Shown: positions 20,998-30,478 of the stretch, piece by piece
Layout: each line of letters begins with the position of its first letter
How positions within the stretch are numbered: position 1 is the stretch's first letter
From: Symbiodinium natans
Lineage: Eukaryota; Sar; Dinophyceae; Suessiales; Symbiodiniaceae
Assembly: GCA_905221605.1 (NCBI GenBank)
Contig: CAJNDS010000013.1
Location: 186,001 to 250,000, forward strand
Direction of reading: 5' to 3'
DNA: 64,000 nucleotides
Program-made: the position numbers and the translations under genes
Notes under the pieces: model-generated
Told to the model about the DNA's origin: nothing
Databases searched by the model: none
The model's input: the letters and a program-made list of their open reading frames with translations, nothing else

Positions 20998-21256
20998 TCG
21001 GGTAGTTACATGGTTCTTAGTATCGCTACAATCTTAATATGGGCCCTTACCTGCTACCCTAAACCCCTAAACCCTAAACCCTGAACCCTAAACCCTAAAC
21101 CCTACACCCTGAACCCCGAACCCTTTATAGGCTTAGGGTCTTGGATTAAGAATGGCCCCCTGATTGGGCCTACATACCCCTGAGAACCCAAGGGCCCATA
21201 CAACCCTTTAAAGAAGGGAATAGACCGCGTTAAGGAACCATGTAACTTCCTTGGGA
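20998..21256. mobile_element. MITE-like element, family 3, with internal telomere-type array
   Basis: Inverted ends GGTAGTTACATGGTTCTTAG (left) and AAGGAACCATGTAACTTCC (right) enclose 259 bp. Its middle (21055-21125) is a CCCTAAA array. Copy 816-965 of the same family lacks such an array. Confidence 0.65.
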
Positions 21257-21339
21257 TACAAGGAAATCTAAAGGGCTTCAAGTACCTCGTGAAAAATGTA
21301 CTTGGGCCCTTTCAGGTTTAGGGTTTTAGGGTTTACAGC

Positions 21340-21415
21340 TAGCAGCTTCTGACTACTTCCCGGTGCCCAAGAGGTGTTCGGGATATGCAAGTCGGCCTTA
21401 ATGAGGTTCGGGGTT
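21340..21415 (-). CDS. Exon candidate, unknown protein
   Basis: Acceptor ATTAAG|G. Reads ADLHIPNTSWAPGSSQKLLA. TTTAGGG-type repeat lies on both sides. No family. Confidence 0.35.
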
Positions 21416-21626
21416 TAGGGTTGAGAGTGTAGGGTACTCATAAAAACTGCTTAGAGGAACTTGGGGCTTGGGATCACATCCCCTATGCTACTGCAAGCTG
21501 CCACGAAGAAAGAGGCCCTAAACCCAAAACCCAAAACCCAAAACCCTAAACCCTAAACCCTAAACCCTAAACCCTAAAAGGGGGTACCAGGGGCGGCTCT
21601 ACAGTGTGCCTTGTAAGAAGATTAGG

Positions 21627-21694
21627 GCTTTTCAAAGTTGGGACACGGTCGTTCCCTGCGCCCGTCTGCGTAAACGCGGCGGTAGCTCGACGTG
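21627..21694 (-). CDS. Exon candidate, unknown protein
   Basis: Minus open frame SRRATAAFTQTGAGNDRVPT. It abuts the start of the 194 bp duplication on its right. No family. Confidence 0.35.
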
Positions 21695-22034
21695 AGGATT
21701 GAGGGCTTCGGGTGTGGGACTATACCTGATGTGTTGGTAAAGATGCTTGGGGTTTAGGGCTGAGAGGTAAAGACATCTATAGGAAACGTGAGAAAGAAAT
21801 CCCCTTCACTCAGGAACCCTGAGACAACGCTGTAGATTCTACTCCAAACTTCATCAACTTCTTCATCTTGGTAGCCCAGTAACCATTGAGGATTGAGGGC
21901 TTCGGGTGTGGGACTATACCTAATGTTTTGGTAAAGATGCTTGGGGTTTAGGGTTGAACATATCCTGAGACACCAGTGTAGATTCTACTCCAAGCTTCAT
22001 CAACTTCTTCATCTTGGTAGCCCAGTAACCATAT
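21694..22034. repeat. Tandem duplication, about 194 bp unit
   Basis: Copy 1 is 21694-21887; copy 2 starts at 21888 with the same GAGGATTGAGGGCTTCGGGT and runs to the TTGGTAGCCCAGTAACCAT motif. Copy 2 has an internal deletion. Copy 1 ends with only the first bases of the family-2 element that is complete after copy 2, so the duplication breakpoint lies inside that element. Confidence 0.85.
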
Positions 22035-22122
22035 TGTAATAAGGGCACCCTTTTTTTGGGTCGGCTACTTTCTAAGGGAACCCAGAGCAAAAAAAGGGCA
22101 AAGGGTACCACTGGGCTACTAA
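22015..22122. mobile_element. MITE-like element, family 2
   Basis: About 108 bp, ends TTGGTAGCCCAGTAACCAT and TACCACTGGGCTACTAA, inverted. The most complete copy in the window; its left end is repeated at 21867-21885 by the local duplication. Confidence 0.75.
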
Positions 22123-22217
22123 GTTGTACTCCAAAGCTCATCAAAAACCCTAAGCCCTATACCCTAAACCCTAAACCCTAAACCCCAAACCCCAAACCCT
22201 AAACCCTAAACCCTAAG

Positions 22218-22308
22218 CCATTCGCAAGACCAAGAGTTGCCCGCCACGGTCAGCAAAGTACGTGCACGGCCGGATGTTGGGGTGGCATGCCAGGCTCACA
22301 CGCTCATA
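22218..22308 (-). CDS. Exon candidate, kinase-like lobe segment
   Basis: Acceptor GAAG|T. Reads YERVSLACHPNIRPCTYFAD then RGGQLLVLRMA. HPNI followed by F-D and an LLVL-M strand is the pattern of protein kinase subdomains IV-V. Read on minus, it would precede the helix-E-like exon at 20927. No HRD or DFG exon was identified. Confidence 0.38.
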
Positions 22309-22589
22309 CTTCAGTCCGAGGTTGAGGGTTTGGGGTTTAGGGTTTAGGGTTTAGGGTTTAGGGCTAGGGGTTTAGGGTTTAGGATTATCGGTTTAGGGTT
22401 TAGGGGCTTAGGGTTTAGTGGGTTTGGGGTTTAGGGTTTAGGGCCTTGGGGTTCAGGGTTTAGTGGGTTTAGTGCCTAGGGTTCTACATGGGATTTGGGC
22501 AGTGGCTGCTGCCAAAGATCTCGATGCACGACGCCCTAAGCATCATGCCATAAGCTTGCTAGCCGTCAACCTTCAAATGGTGGGTTTAC

Positions 22590-22668
22590 GATGTAGGGTT
22601 TAGGGTTTAGGGTTTAGGGTTTAGGGTTTAGGGTTTAGGGTTTAGGGTTTAGGGTTTAGGGTTTAGGG
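22590..22668. repeat. TTTAGGG array
   Basis: Eleven perfect units, followed directly by a family-4 MITE-like element (22670-22760; related copies at 39310-39400 and 55130-55230). Confidence 0.9.
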
Positions 22669-22929
22669 TACCTGATTAGGGTCCTCCTTATAAGGGGATC
22701 CTACTATTTGGGGGTTTGTTTCAGGGGTCCCCTATTTTCGTAAACCCCAAAAATCTTACATCCTGACCACCACAAACCTTACACGCCTGAAGTAGGAATT
22801 AGACCCTCAAGCAGCAACTCGAAAGGACAACTTCATGAGGGTTTAGGGTTTAGGGTTTAGGGTCTAGGGTTTAGGGTTTAGGGTTTAGGGCGTAGGGTTT
22901 AGGGTTTAGGGTTTAGGGTTGAGGCGTTA

Positions 22930-23005
22930 AAGGACCACAAAGTTTAGGGCCTTGGCGCATGACATGAGCCTCATGCCGGCTCAGGGCCTTGTTGGGTGTA
23001 CGGGT
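22930..23005 (-). CDS. Exon candidate, unknown protein
   Basis: Acceptor AACAAG|G. Reads ALSRHEAHVMRQGPKLCGPL. TTTAGGG-type repeat on the left. No family. Confidence 0.35.
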
Positions 23006-23261
23006 TTTAGGGTACCCCAAACCCTAAACGCTTAAACCCCAAAGCCTAAAGCCTAAACCCTAAACCCTAAACCCTAAACCCTGAACCTAAACCCCTAAAC
23101 CCTAAACCCTAAACCCTGAACCCTAAACCCTAAACCCTAAATACAACTCAGCAGCGAAGCTGCAAGAGCCCTGTACATTGGCATGCGCAGGTCCCCCCCC
23201 CCAGGCTCGGAAACGGCAAGCAGAAAGGCAGAAAGGAGCGTGGGGGCACCCAGGACTCCCA

Positions 23262-23555
23262 ATAGGGTTTAGGGTTTGGGTTTAGGGTTTAGGGTTTAGG
23301 GTTTAGGGTTTAGGGTTTAGGGTTTAGGGTTTAGGGTTAGGGTTTAGGGTTTAGGGTTTAGGGTCTAGGGTTTAGGGTTTAGGGTTTAGGGTTTAGGGTT
23401 TAGGGTTTAGGGTTTAGGGTTTAGGGTTTAGGGTTTAGGGTTTAGGGTTTAGGGTTTAGGGTTTAGGGTTTAGGGTTTAGGGTTTAGGGTTTAGAATTTA
23501 GGGCTTAGGGTTTAGGGCTTAGGGTTTAGGCAGGGTTTAGGGTTTGGGGTTTGGG
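23262..23555. repeat. Long TTTAGGG array
   Basis: About 40 units, mostly perfect. The preceding island (23150-23260) contains a C run and a minus open frame (LRMPMYRALAASLLSC) of uncertain value. Confidence 0.95.
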
Positions 23556-23874
23556 GTTTGTACAGAAGCAAGCGTATCTTGACACTATATAGCAGACGCA
23601 GAAGCGTCGCTGTTGCGAATTTCATGAACCCTAAGCAAACCACATATATTTCTGATAAACTCAAAGGGTATTGGCCTTCCGGCAGTAAAGGTTTACCCCC
23701 CTAAACCCTAAACACTAAACCCTAAACCCTAGCCCTAAACCTTAAGCTTGTGCAGGGCCTAGGGTTTGTGGGGTTTGGGGTTTAGGGTTTAGGATTTAGG
23801 ATTTAGGGTTTAGGGTTTAGGGAAAATAGATCCCCGTTCCTAAGAATGACCCAATGGTGGTATGGGGTACCATT

Positions 23875-24012
23875 TCAAGGCTCTCTTGTGGGTGGCTGGG
23901 GCTCCAGAAGTCCACGTCCAATCTCTGCTTTCCCAGCCGCGCGGGCGAACACTCGCGAGCCTGCCATTAGCAGGAAGCGTTTTTGGGAGAATGCGGGGGC
24001 GGATCCCCTTGC
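23875..24012 (-). CDS. Candidate last exon, unknown protein
   Basis: 138 nt = 45 codons plus TGA after acceptor GGGCAAG|G. Reads ARGSAPAFSQKRFLLMAGSR then VFARAAGKAEIGRGLLEPQP and a short tail. Length and phase fit exactly. The plus strand is also open (WWYGVPFQGSLV and on), so a shadow cannot be excluded. It would mark the 3' end of a minus-strand gene. Confidence 0.45.
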   Translation of the reverse strand, partial: ARGSAPAFSQKRFLLMAGSRVFARAAGKAEIGRGLLEPQPPTREP

Positions 24013-24441
24013 CTTGCCCAGTACTAACCCTAAACCCTAAACTCTAAACCCTAAACCCGAAACCCGAAACCCTAAACCCAGTACTAGTGGCAGGGTCCAG
24101 GATCAAGGGTTCAGGATCTAGGGTTTAGAGTTTAGGGTCTACTAAGGTCGGCGGGCTAACAACCCCAAACCCTAAGTACCACAAGTCCTAGCAAGGGGTT
24201 CAGCCTAAACCCTAACCCCTAAAACCAAACGTCGAAAAACTCCACGTTTAAGCCGCAACAACATGTTCATCCGAGTCCTAGTGTGGTTTATTAGGGTCCT
24301 TTTTGCTCACTAATCCCCACGGATTTCTCCTAAATAACCCCCTAAATAACCCATAAGGTCCCTTATAAGGGTTCCTCCCTGAACCCCTTCATAGTAGGGA
24401 TTCCTATAAGCCCCTAAACCCTCAACTTCAATCCTGATCGC

Positions 24442-24540
24442 CCTAAACCCTAAACCCTAAACCCTAAACCCTAAACCCTAAACCCTAAACCCTAAACCCT
24501 AAACCCTAAACCCTAAACCCTAAACCCTAAACCCTAAACA
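24442..24540. repeat. CCCTAAA array
   Basis: Fourteen units. The preceding 24200-24440 is A/T-richer unique sequence with family-4-like fragments and no exon evidence. Confidence 0.95.
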
Positions 24541-24629
24541 TTCAAGGGGGGTCCCTCCCAGCATCCTTTAAGATTGGAAGCTTTTGGAGGGAAGCAGAAA
24601 AAAGAGACCAAGCCCAGGGCAGTGCATGC

Positions 24630-25020
24630 TTGTGTGTGTGTGTGTGGGTTTAGGGTTTAGAGTTGAGGGTTTAGGTTTAGGGTTTAGGGGTTAGGTGTGT
24701 ATATTTTGTGTATATATCTACTGTCCGCACGGAAAAGAACAGTATATATATATATATATAGATACATCATATATATATATACATATATGTATATCTGTGT
24801 GTGTGTGTGTGTTTTCTACGTGTCTCTCTAGGTGGGTGGGCTGACAAGGGTTTAAGAGGCAGAGATGGTTCAAGGGTCGAAAAAAAGTGCCTTAATGGGT
24901 CTTTAGTTTGCCGGGGGGGGGGGGGGGGGCGTTTATAGTCTAGTTGTAAAGGGACTTTGAGGGAAGACTGCTTGGAACAATTGCGACACATATATATATA
25001 TATATGCACATATATTGTAT
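24630..25020. repeat. A/T-rich microsatellite island
   Basis: (TG)n at 24631-24646 and 24795-24812, (TA)n at 24740-24782 and 24991-25006, and a G run at 24914-24930. Base composition differs sharply from the surroundings. The open frame across it is a read-through of these tracts. Confidence 0.9.
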
Positions 25021-25354
25021 GAGGCTTTTGGGTTTTGGGGTTTTGCGGTTTCGGTGTTTAGGGTGTAGGGTTCAGAGTGTCGTCGAGGTGCTCAGCAGGC
25101 GGTAGAACTTCTGCAAGGGTTGCAAGGTTTAGGGCTTAGGGTTTAGGGTTTAGGGTTTAGGGTTTAGGAATAACCAGCGGGCTGACTACTCGTCAAGATC
25201 GCTTCACCGCCTGCCTTCCGACATGTGCTCCTTTTACAAGGGCCAGCACACCGCTTAGGTTTCGGGGTTTCGGGATTTAGGGTTTAGAGTTTAGGGTTTT
25301 GGGCTTGGGGCTTGGGGTTTCGGGTTTGGGGTTCAGGGTTCAGAGCTTAAGTGG

Positions 25355-25440
25355 GACGAGGGTAGCCGGGAAGCCTCACATTCAGCATGAAGATGCGGGT
25401 TCCCCTTGGGTTCGGGTCATGTCCGGGAAATAGCACAGGT
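25355..25440 (-). CDS. Possible exon, unknown protein
   Basis: Acceptor CCCAAG|G. Reads GNPHLHAECEASRLPSSHLS. No family. The islands at 25080-25130 and 25175-25255 have competing frames on both strands. Confidence 0.3.
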
Positions 25441-25699
25441 AGGGTTCAGGGTTTAGGGTACTAAGGTACCAGGGCTGACGCCCTAGTGTTTGGGGTCTAG
25501 GCTTAGGGTTGAGGGTTTAGGGGGGTGCGGAACTGAATTGTGAAACATACCTAGACCGTACACCTGACACCCCAAACAGGACCCATTTCTGGTTGAACTA
25601 GACTCCTTCAGAGGTCCAAGTTTTAGGGGGTAGGGGTTTAGAGGAAACCCTAAACCCTAAACCCTAAACCCTATTGGCTTCGGGTGTGGGGTTTAGGGG

Positions 25700-25795
25700 T
25701 TTCGGACGAAGTTGTGAAAGTCGAAGCTCGGGCCCTTGCTCCGGAGATAAATCCTTTGGGGCTCTTCAACCTTGGGAACGAAAATGAACCCTAAA
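25700..25795 (-). CDS. Exon candidate, strand ambiguous
   Basis: Minus reads VEEPQRIYLRSKGPSFDFHN after CCCAAG|G. Plus reads DEVVKVEARALAPEINPLGL. Both are open across the whole island. Confidence 0.33.
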
Positions 25796-25929
25796 ACGGT
25801 TTAAGGCTTCAGGGTTTAGGGTTTAGGGCTAGGGTTTAGGGTTTAGGGTTTAGGGCTAGGGTTTAGGGTTTAGGGTTCCGGGCTTAGGTCCATCCATGCA
25901 TATATGGGGGGGTGTGTACATCTTCACGC

Positions 25930-26050
25930 TATTTCTAGACCCAAGAGTACGCCCTACGAATGGCAAGGGCACCCTATATTTGCTTTAAAGGGGCTTAGAA
26001 GGGAACCAAAGCCTGCCCAACAAGGGTGAAGACGGGCCTGCTCTGGGTCC
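25930..26050. mobile_element. MITE-like element, family 9
   Basis: Shares AAGGGCACCCTATATTTGCT, TTTAAAGGGGCTTAGAAGGG and a TCTGGGTCCTAG right end with segments at 29990-30075, 35165-35260 and 51220-51310. The ends CTAGACCCAAGAG and CTCTGGGTCCTAG are inverted repeats. Confidence 0.6.
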
Positions 26051-26164
26051 TAGATTCCCTAAACCCCTAAACCCTAAACCCTAAACCCTAAACCCTAAAC
26101 CCTAAACCCCAAACCCTAAACCCTAAACCCTAAACTTTAGGGTTCATTTGGTCCCCTAGGAAGG

Positions 26165-26272
26165 GGGAGTTCATCAACCGGCGGGGCACAGCGCCACCTC
26201 TCGGATTCCGCCCGACCGCTTGGGATGGGGGGGGAGGGGGTGGCGGCTCCTCGGGCCCCTTCTTAGCCAAAT
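26165..26272 (-). CDS. Exon candidate, proline-rich
   Basis: Minus open frame KKGPEEPPPPPPPSQAVGRN then PRGGAVPRRLMNS. A seven-proline run followed by basic residues suggests a disordered linker. Family unknown. Confidence 0.4.
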
Positions 26273-26279
26273 CCTAAAC

Positions 26280-26385
26280 CCCTCAGCCCTAAACCCTAGC
26301 CCTAAACCCTAAACCCTAAACCCTAAACCCTAAACCCTAAACCCTAAACCCTAAACCCTAAACCCTAAACCCTAAACCCTAAACC
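26280..26385. repeat. CCCTAAA array
   Basis: About fourteen units. The next island (26390-26505) is open on minus (SRARPCVNRFSGGSRPPDSD) and ends at TTTAGGG, so it is another opposed-flank island. Confidence 0.9.
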
Positions 26386-26664
26386 CCTCAGCCTCCTAGG
26401 GTCCCCGATCGGCATCGGAATCCGGGGGGCGCGAGCCGCCTGAAAATCGGTTCACGCACGGGCGCGCGCGTGAACCCACACCCACGCCCCTGCAATCTGG
26501 CGGAGGGTTTAGGGTTTCGGGTTTAGGGTTTAGGGTGTAGGGGTTAGGGTTTAGGGTTTAGGGTTGAGGGTTTAGGGTTTAGGGGTTTAGGTTCACAGTT
26601 TAGGGGTTCAGGGTTTAGGGCCTACTCAACTAGAAGGAACATGTTGTGCAGTCTATGTTTGAAC

Positions 26665-26762
26665 TCTAGAGTGTGTCTGCGGGGATGCTATTGCAGCAAT
26701 TCTTAAGGCTTCTGAAGTTACCCAACGCGCTTTGCAGTTTTCCAGTTCCCACAAGACCCTAA
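26665..26762 (-). CDS. Exon candidate, unknown protein
   Basis: Open for about 33 codons: VLWELENCKARWVTSEALRI then AAIASPQTHSRVQT. Helical composition. No family recognised. Confidence 0.42.
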
Positions 26763-26949
26763 CCCCTTTTTGGGCAAAAAGGGTGTAGGGTTGAGCGTTG
26801 AAAAGGGCTCCCGAACTCACAAAACATGAATAAGGGCACTACGTCATTGGAGTCCCTGATAGGTTTTGTGGGGCGGGAAGGGGGCCGGGTTTAGGGTTTC
26901 GGTTTAGGATTTGGGGTTTAGGGTTTATTAGGGTTTAGGGTTTAGGGAT

Positions 26950-27075
26950 ATTTCGGGACGAGGACAGTCGCCAGATGTTGCCAGGCAAAAACAGACCCCA
27001 ACCCCCCGAAAATCCCCAGGACCGCCACAAAACAACACAAAGGCCGATGGATGGAGGACACCGGGCACTTCAAAG
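26950..27075. other. Island open in several frames
   Basis: Between TTTAGGG and CCCTAAA. Plus reads PTPRKSPGPPQNNTKADGWR, and a minus frame is open too. No splice-site preference, so coding status is unresolved. Confidence 0.2.
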
Positions 27076-27099
27076 ACGGAACCCTAAACCCTTTAAGTC

Positions 27100-27195
27100 T
27101 TAAACCCTAAACCCTGAACCCTAAACCCTAAACCCTAAACCCTAAACCCTAAACCCTAAACCCTAAACCCTAAACCCTAAACCCTAAACCCTAAA
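27100..27195. repeat. CCCTAAA array
   Basis: Thirteen near-perfect units. Confidence 0.95.
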
Positions 27196-27501
27196 CAAAA
27201 CCCGAAACCCGAAGCCCTAAACCCTTCCCTCCACTCCCGTAAATCCCCTCAGCCGCACACCTTGCATTACCCGAAGACCCCCTCAACAATCCGAGTTTAT
27301 AGGGCTTTTCGTTTAAAGTCTAGGGTTTAGGGCCTAGGTTTTTAGGTTTTTGGGTTTAGGGCTTCAGAAGCCTAGGTTTAGAAAGGTTCCCGGCCCTCGT
27401 CGTAAAGCCTACAACCAGAAGTCGTAAACCCTAAGCCCTAAACCCTAAACCCTAAACCCTAAACCCCAGACCCTAATGTAAAGCCGGTCTCCTCCCCGTG
27501 G

Positions 27502-27570
27502 CTAGTCGTCCGAGTCGGCGCTAAGCGTGAGAAGCTCTTTTAAAGAGGTGGGCTTCGGGCTCTTCGTGTC
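27502..27570 (-). CDS. Candidate last exon, acidic C-terminus
   Basis: 69 nt = 22 codons plus TAG after acceptor TCCAG|G. Reads DTKSPKPTSLKELLTLSADS then DD and stop. A Ser/Pro segment, a short helix and an acidic tail are plausible for a real C-terminus. Its 5' part is duplicated at 27832-27868. Confidence 0.5.
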   Translation of the reverse strand, partial: DTKSPKPTSLKELLTLSADSDD

Positions 27571-27831
27571 CTGGAGCGGAGAGCTTCTGGGATGCGGTTT
27601 AGGGTTTGGGGTTTGGGGTTTTGGGTTTGGGGATTGGGGTTTAGGGTTTAGGAGTTAGGGTTTAGGGTTTAGGGTTTAGGGTTTAGGGTAACGGAGGTCC
27701 CATCATAACGGGTTTGGGGTTTGGGGATTCTAGGGATTTTTCAGGGTTTAGAGGGTTTACAGGTTTAGAGTGTCTACAGGGATTGCAGGGCTTAGAGGGT
27801 CTATGGGGCTTATGGGGTTTTCTAGGGCTCA

Positions 27832-27868
27832 GGGCTCTTTGTGTCCTGGAGCGGAGCGTCTCTGGGAT
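27832..27868 (-). pseudogene. Partial duplicate of the 27502-27570 exon
   Basis: 37 bp match the 27558-27594 segment (acceptor and first codons) with about four differences. The copy reads DTKSPEP then stops at TAG. It looks like an exon-border fragment copied into the neighbouring intron or spacer. Confidence 0.55.
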
Positions 27869-27899
27869 AGGGATGTAGCGGGGAGATAGTGCCAGAGCC

Positions 27900-28005
27900 G
27901 CGGTTTAGGGTTTAGGGTTTAGGGTTTAGGGTTTAGGGTTTAGGGTTTAGGGTTTAGGGTTTAGGGTTTAGGGTTTAGGGTTTAGGGTTTAGGGTTTAGG
28001 GTCCA
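27900..28005. repeat. TTTAGGG array
   Basis: Fifteen units. The island 28085-28150 beyond is open on minus (EHFFRGLSGPSLLSTPDLIK after TTCAG|G) and may be an exon. Confidence 0.9.
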
Positions 28006-28254
28006 GGGTCTAGGGGTTAGAGTTTGGGGTTCAGAGGGGTTTTAAGGACTACAGGGCTTATGGGGCTTAATAAGGTCTGGAGTTGATAGCAAGGAGGGCC
28101 CTGAAAGCCCTCGGAAAAAATGCTCCTGAACATGATGTCCTTAGGATTCAGAGTTTAGGGTTTAGGGTTTAGGGTTTAGGCCTCTTACAACCCAGTAAGG
28201 ATCATCCCCAGGGGCCGACCTAGGTCTTGGGTAGCGGAGGTCCCAGTTGAAGCA

Positions 28255-28600
28255 ATTTTTGGGTTTTGGGGGAGTATAGGGTTTAGAGGGCTTGTAGGGT
28301 TCATGGAGTTTAGAGGGTTTAAAGGGTTTGTGTGGTTTTGGGTTTTTTTGGGGTTTTGGGGGTTATAGGGTTTAGAGGGCTTGTAGGGTTCATGGAGTTT
28401 AGAGGGTCTGAAGGGTTTGTGGGGTCTCGAGGGCTTATCGGGGGTATGGGGTTTGTACGGTTTATGGGGTGTGAAGGGTCAGGGTTTGGTGTTTAGTAGG
28501 GTTTATGGAGTTTAGAGGGCTTGCAGGGTTTAGAGGGTTTATAGAGTTCGTGGGGTTTATACGGTTTAGCGGGGGTTTGAGGGGTTAGAGGGTTTGGAGT
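28255..28600. repeat. Diverged higher-order repeat, unit about 90 bp
   Basis: The unit TATAGGGTTTAGAGGGCTTG followed by TAGGGTTCATGGAGTTTAGAGGG occurs at about 28277 and 28366 and in decayed form at about 28490. It is built from telomere-like words but with its own period. Confidence 0.7.
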
Positions 28601-28692
28601 CTGGAGGTCGTAGGGTCCCGCATTGCCATGTTTTGGCCACACCTCTTCATGCCTCTTGGCCGAAACCCAAAAACCCCAAACCTAAACCCTAA

Positions 28693-28905
28693 ACCCCCAC
28701 AGCCCGCATGAAAAGCCCTAAATGTCTGAAGCCAAAAGCTTCATCCCTTATACTGCTTTTATGTAGGTTTTCTGAAATTTCTTCAGCAGGTGCTTCAGGC
28801 ACCGCCCCGGGTGAACTCCATCTCTTTACGATGCCCAGGTCATCTAAAAAAAAGGCGGGGCTTGGTGGTCTAAAGGTAAACCCAAGGCCTGACCACCTTA
28901 AATCC
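28693..28905 (-). CDS. Exon candidate, long open frame
   Basis: About 70 codons open on minus: PAFFLDDLGIVKRWSSPGAV, then PEAPAEEISENLHKSSIRDE and FGFRHLG. No ATG at the start, as expected for an internal exon. Acidic/amphipathic composition. Family unknown. Among the longest open exon candidates here. Confidence 0.5.
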
Positions 28906-28990
28906 TAAACCCTAAACCCTAAATCCTAAACCCTAAACCCTGAACCCTAAACCCTAATCCCGAAAGCCGAAACCCGAACCCAAACTCGGC

Positions 28991-29053
28991 CTTGGCAAAG
29001 GAGACCCGGCGCGCCCGTGTGGGCGCGTCGGTTTTGGCGCTCGGGGAGGTCAC
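28991..29053 (-). CDS. Exon candidate with RVSF motif
   Basis: 63 nt = 21 codons, phase 0, acceptor GCGCAG|G and apparent GC donor CCAAG|GCCG. Reads SAKTDAPTRARRVSFAK. RRVSF fits both a basophilic kinase site and the RVxF docking motif for protein phosphatase 1 (short motifs, may be chance). Confidence 0.48.
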
Positions 29054-29104
29054 CTGCGCAGAAGCTTCCCTTGTCACAGGCTTTAGGTTTTAGGGTTTAG
29101 TGTC

Positions 29105-29240
29105 GCCAGGCCCTTTGCAATCGTGGCTTTCTTGTTCGGGGGCCTTCCAACTGCCCACACCTGCTTCTGAGGGCGGCGCAAAGACACACAGGCCAACTCC
29201 TCTTGAGGATGGGCACCAAAAGCATCACACAAAACTAGTA
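29105..29240 (-). CDS. Exon candidate, unknown protein
   Basis: Minus open frame DAFGAHPQEELACVSLRRPQ then KQVWAVGRPPNKKATIAKGL. A second minus frame and one plus frame are also open. A G-rich tract (29245-29273) lies on its upstream side. Confidence 0.42.
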
Positions 29241-29344
29241 CATGGGGGGGTGGGGGGTGGGGGTGGGTGGGGGGGAATTCCGAGCGGCTTAGATCTCAGC
29301 ATTTTGGGACTGAACTCATGGTTAAGGGTGTGCAGATAAGAAGA

Positions 29345-29425
29345 TGCTTGTCAAGCTAGGGATCCGTGAAAGATGGAACGGCAATTCCGGTCCAGGTGGG
29401 TCCTCTTCATTCACGCCTCAGGGTG
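29345..29425 (-). CDS. Exon candidate, unknown protein
   Basis: Acceptor GAAGAG|G. Reads DPPGPELPFHLSRIPSLTSI. It abuts the 29433-29549 element. No family. Confidence 0.35.
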
Positions 29426-29432
29426 TTTCATA

Positions 29433-29549
29433 CCACATGGGTGGTTGTCAGAAGTATGATCCATTTTGGGTACCCTAAATATTAGGTGCCGTATTCTAAC
29501 AGGGATCCAACAAGGGACCATAATAATTTTGACAACCACCCACATGGGC
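29433..29549. mobile_element. MITE-like element, family 10
   Basis: 117 bp with strong inverted ends: CCACATGGGTGGTTGTCA at the left, TTTTGACAACCACCCACATG at the right. No coding capacity. The only copy seen in the window. Confidence 0.75.
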
Positions 29550-30189
29550 CTAACTTATCTAACTTCTCAAACCCGACGCCCTGAACCCGAGTAAAACTTG
29601 ACCCTAGTAAAGTCCCTTCTAAACCCTACTCAAACCTGAAAATGCGCCGCTGAACCCTCGTAAAACCCTACCGGAACCCCAGCGAGCCCTACTCAACCCT
29701 GCACCCTAAACCCTAAACCCTAAACCCTAAACCCTAAACCCCAAACCCCAAACCCCAACCCTAAACCCTAGCCCTAAACCCTAAACCCTAAACCCTCGAC
29801 CCGTATAGGTCTAAGGCTTTAGGGCGTCAGTCATGGACCGGAGCTTCGGGCAAAAGATCTGGGGCTCTTAGTAGGTGACATCGTCAGACTCGACCGAAGA
29901 ACAACCTAGGAACAAAAAAGGGTGCCCTGTTTTTGGTTTAGGGTTTAGGGTTGAGGGTTTTTGGGTTTCGGGTTTCGGGTTTAGGGTAACCTAGGAATCA
30001 AAAGGGTGCCCTTTTTGGTTTAAAGGGGCTTTTCAGGGAACCTAAGAAAGGGAATGGGGCCTTGGGTCCTAGCAGAACATGTGTGGGGACTTCAGGGTGT
30101 ATACAGGGTTGGGACTTACGGGGTTTAGGGTTTGGGGTTGGACAAATTTGGTGCGCGAGATTGAGGCGGGTTTGGGAAGGTTCGGGTGG

Positions 30190-30230
30190 GGAAGGTTTGG
30201 GGGGGGGGGGGGGGGGGGGGGGGGGGTGGG
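30190..30230. repeat. Poly-G run
   Basis: One of the longest of many poly-G/poly-C runs (others near 2757, 5149, 9270, 16011, 24914, 39010, 51365). Gly-rich or Pro-rich open frames over it are artefacts. Confidence 0.95.
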
Positions 30231-30352
30231 GACTCGAAACCCTAAACCCCAAACCCCAAACCCTAAACCCTAAACCCTAAACCCGCAAAGCCCCCAGTCT
30301 TAAACTCTTCAAGCCGTGATAGAATTCGCCTCAAAGCCGTGGCGAGTGAATA

Positions 30353-30478
30353 CCCAGACCCCTGGGAGATCCAAAAAGTGGAAACCCCCAAATAGTCAGT
30401 TCCCTTCACTACTGTGGGGTCATTCTTAAGAACCTTGAAGGGGATCTAAATTCTGGATCCTTGGTCTGTGAAGGAACG
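30353..30478. mobile_element. MITE-like element, family 7
   Basis: About 126 bp. It shares AGACCCCTGGGAGATCCAAA, a TACTACTG-type centre with GGGTCATTCTTA, and AAGGGGATCTA with 32523-32652. Ends are weakly inverted. Confidence 0.6.

Noticed and set aside
22500-22560. VHRDL-like peptide on minus, resembling a kinase catalytic loop
   Set aside because: The residues after HRDL (WQQPLPK) do not fit a kinase, and on minus it would come before the HPNI exon, the wrong order.
29998-30252. Proline-run and glycine-run open frames
   Set aside because: They read through a poly-G run and repeat, with no independent coding signal.
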